Source: Clostridia bacterium (GTDB lineage: Bacteria; Bacillota; Clostridia; Oscillospirales; QAMX01). Taken from it: 5,869 bases of DNA. The notes under the pieces were generated by a model, which did not search any database, was not told the origin of the DNA, and saw only the letters and a program-made list of their open reading frames with translations. Each line of letters opens with the position of its first letter. Positions within the stretch are counted from its first letter, which is position 1. The stretch is from contig JAFYNU010000206.1 in NCBI GenBank assembly GCA_017547975.1, positions 1 to 5,869 of the forward strand. The letters are read 5' to 3'. Of the stretch, positions 5,012 to 5,869 are shown one piece after another. A program made the translations under genes and the position numbers.

Positions 5012-5842
5012 TTGAAAAAATTTGAAGGAATGCTCTTTTGCACCGACTTGGACGGAACCCTGTACGGGGATGACAAGAGGGTATCCAAGGAAAATCTGGA
5101 CGCCATTGCCTACTTCAAGTCGGAGGGCGGGCTCTTTACCTTTATCACCGGGCGGGTCCCCGCCACCACAGGGGAGATATATCGACTTGTCCAACCCAAT
5201 GCTCCCTACGGCTGCTTCAACGGCGGAGCCATTTACGATGGGGAGCAAAACCGTTACCTCTGGGCAAGAACCCTGGGGGAAGGGGTGAAGGAGCTGATCG
5301 ATGCGGTGGAGGCAGAAATGCCCGAAATGGGGATCCAGCCAAACACCGAAAAGGCGGTATACTTCCACCGGGAAAATCCCGCCATGGAGGTCTTTCGGAA
5401 GGGCTGTAATCTGCCGAGGCTGCTCTGCCGTCTGGAGGAAATTGAAGAGCCTGTCATGAAGATCGTATTCGCACATCTGGACGTGGAGAAGATTCTCCTG
5501 TTGGCAAAGCTTTTGAACGAGCATCCAAGGGCCTGCGATTTCGACTTTATCCGTTCGGAAAGCTGGCTTTACGAAATCCTGCCCAAGGGGATCAACAAGG
5601 GGAGCGCCCTTATGAAAATGGCGGAGCTCCTGGGGATTACCCCGGAAAACACCATTGCGGTGGGGGACTACAACAACGACGTTTCCATGATCGGGGCGGC
5701 GGGTATGGGCTTTGCGGTGGAAAATGCGGTGGAGGAAGCCAAGGCGGTGGCCGACTATATCACGGTGAGCAACAACGACCATGCCATTGCGGATATTGTG
5801 GATCGGCTTGACCGGGGGATTTTGGAAAAAAACGAGAAATGA
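5012..5842 (+). CDS. Cof-type HAD phosphatase
   Basis: A 276-residue haloacid dehalogenase-superfamily hydrolase of the Cof (IIB) subgroup; relatives dephosphorylate sugar phosphates or cofactors in the cytosol. Motif I is FCTDLDGTL (nucleophile D12, acid/base D14), motif II is FITGR (T46), motif III is the Lys of PKGINKGSAL (K196), and motif IV is GDYNNDVSM (D219, D223). The C2B cap lies at about residues 85-190. The start is TTG at 5012, with AGAGGA (4997-5002) 9 bases upstream; an in-frame ATG at 5030 would cut into the first strand before motif I. It follows the fucosidase by 14 nt and is co-transcribed. The substrate cannot be read from the sequence; a phosphorylated product of fucose or of another released sugar is a reasonable guess. 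Confidence 0.93.
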   Translation: MKKFEGMLFCTDLDGTLYGDDKRVSKENLDAIAYFKSEGGLFTFITGRVPATTGEIYRLVQPNAPYGCFNGGAIYDGEQNRYLWARTLGEGVKELIDAVEAEMPEMGIQPNTEKAVYFHRENPAMEVFRKGCNLPRLLCRLEEIEEPVMKIVFAHLDVEKILLLAKLLNEHPRACDFDFIRSESWLYEILPKGINKGSALMKMAELLGITPENTIAVGDYNNDVSMIGAAGMGFAVENAVEEAKAVADYITVSNNDHAIADIVDRLDRGILEKNEK

Positions 5843-5869
5843 ATTGTACACAGAGTACGGATATGGTAT

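Noticed and set aside
2569..5851. Three long minus-strand reading frames (2569-3690, 3660-4961, 4985-5851) opposite the operon
   Set aside because: They are antisense shadows produced by the GC-rich third codon positions. Their translations show no recognised motifs and they lack ribosome binding sites, while the plus-strand frames encode clear family motifs.
1..5869. CRISPR array or transposase-type insertion sequence
   Set aside because: No regularly spaced repeats and no transposase or integrase reading frame were found.

Overview
The window looks like chromosomal DNA from a low-to-medium GC Gram-positive anaerobe, most likely a gut-type clostridium (Bacillota, Oscillospirales-like). The grounds are strong AGGAGG-type ribosome binding sites, TTGACA-N17-TATACT promoters, TTG and GTG starts, a tRNA gene that encodes its own CCA, a small YozG-like Xre repressor with a paired membrane protein, and cytosolic enzymes for mucin-type or milk-type glycans. 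The order-level guess is inference; the sequence contains no taxonomic marker that I can place.

Left part (1-2400) is AT-rich and reads on the minus strand. It holds: (i) a two-gene unit of a 65-residue Xre regulator (385-582) and a DUF2178-like membrane protein cut by the window edge (1-383), driven by a consensus promoter with a dyad operator at each end; (ii) a monocistronic gene for an unrecognised 389-residue membrane-anchored protein (876-2045) with its own promoter and terminator; (iii) an initiator tRNA gene (2254-2330) with a consensus promoter. Two homologous 143-bp elements (712-854 and 2114-2256) lie on either side of the orphan gene. Each ends in a terminator hairpin and a 29-bp identical block, and the second block begins exactly at the CCA of the tRNA. 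The arrangement looks like a one-gene cassette placed at the 3' end of the tRNA gene, or two copies of a dispersed terminator repeat.

Middle (2331-2661): the tRNA promoter, then about 190 bases that contain a possible plus-strand promoter, several hairpins and a long nested terminator-like stem-loop just before the operon. This may be an attenuating leader or a small RNA.

Right part (2662-5842) is clearly more GC-rich and is a tight plus-strand operon. It encodes a cytosolic Asp-box (sialidase-fold) protein, a cytosolic GH29 alpha-L-fucosidase whose start overlaps the previous stop (ATGA), and a Cof-type HAD phosphatase 14 nt downstream. None of the three has a signal peptide, so together they suggest intracellular trimming of imported fucosylated (perhaps sialylated) oligosaccharides, followed by a sugar-phosphate or detoxifying dephosphorylation. 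No transporter is in view. The last 27 bases (5843-5869) show nothing I can assign.
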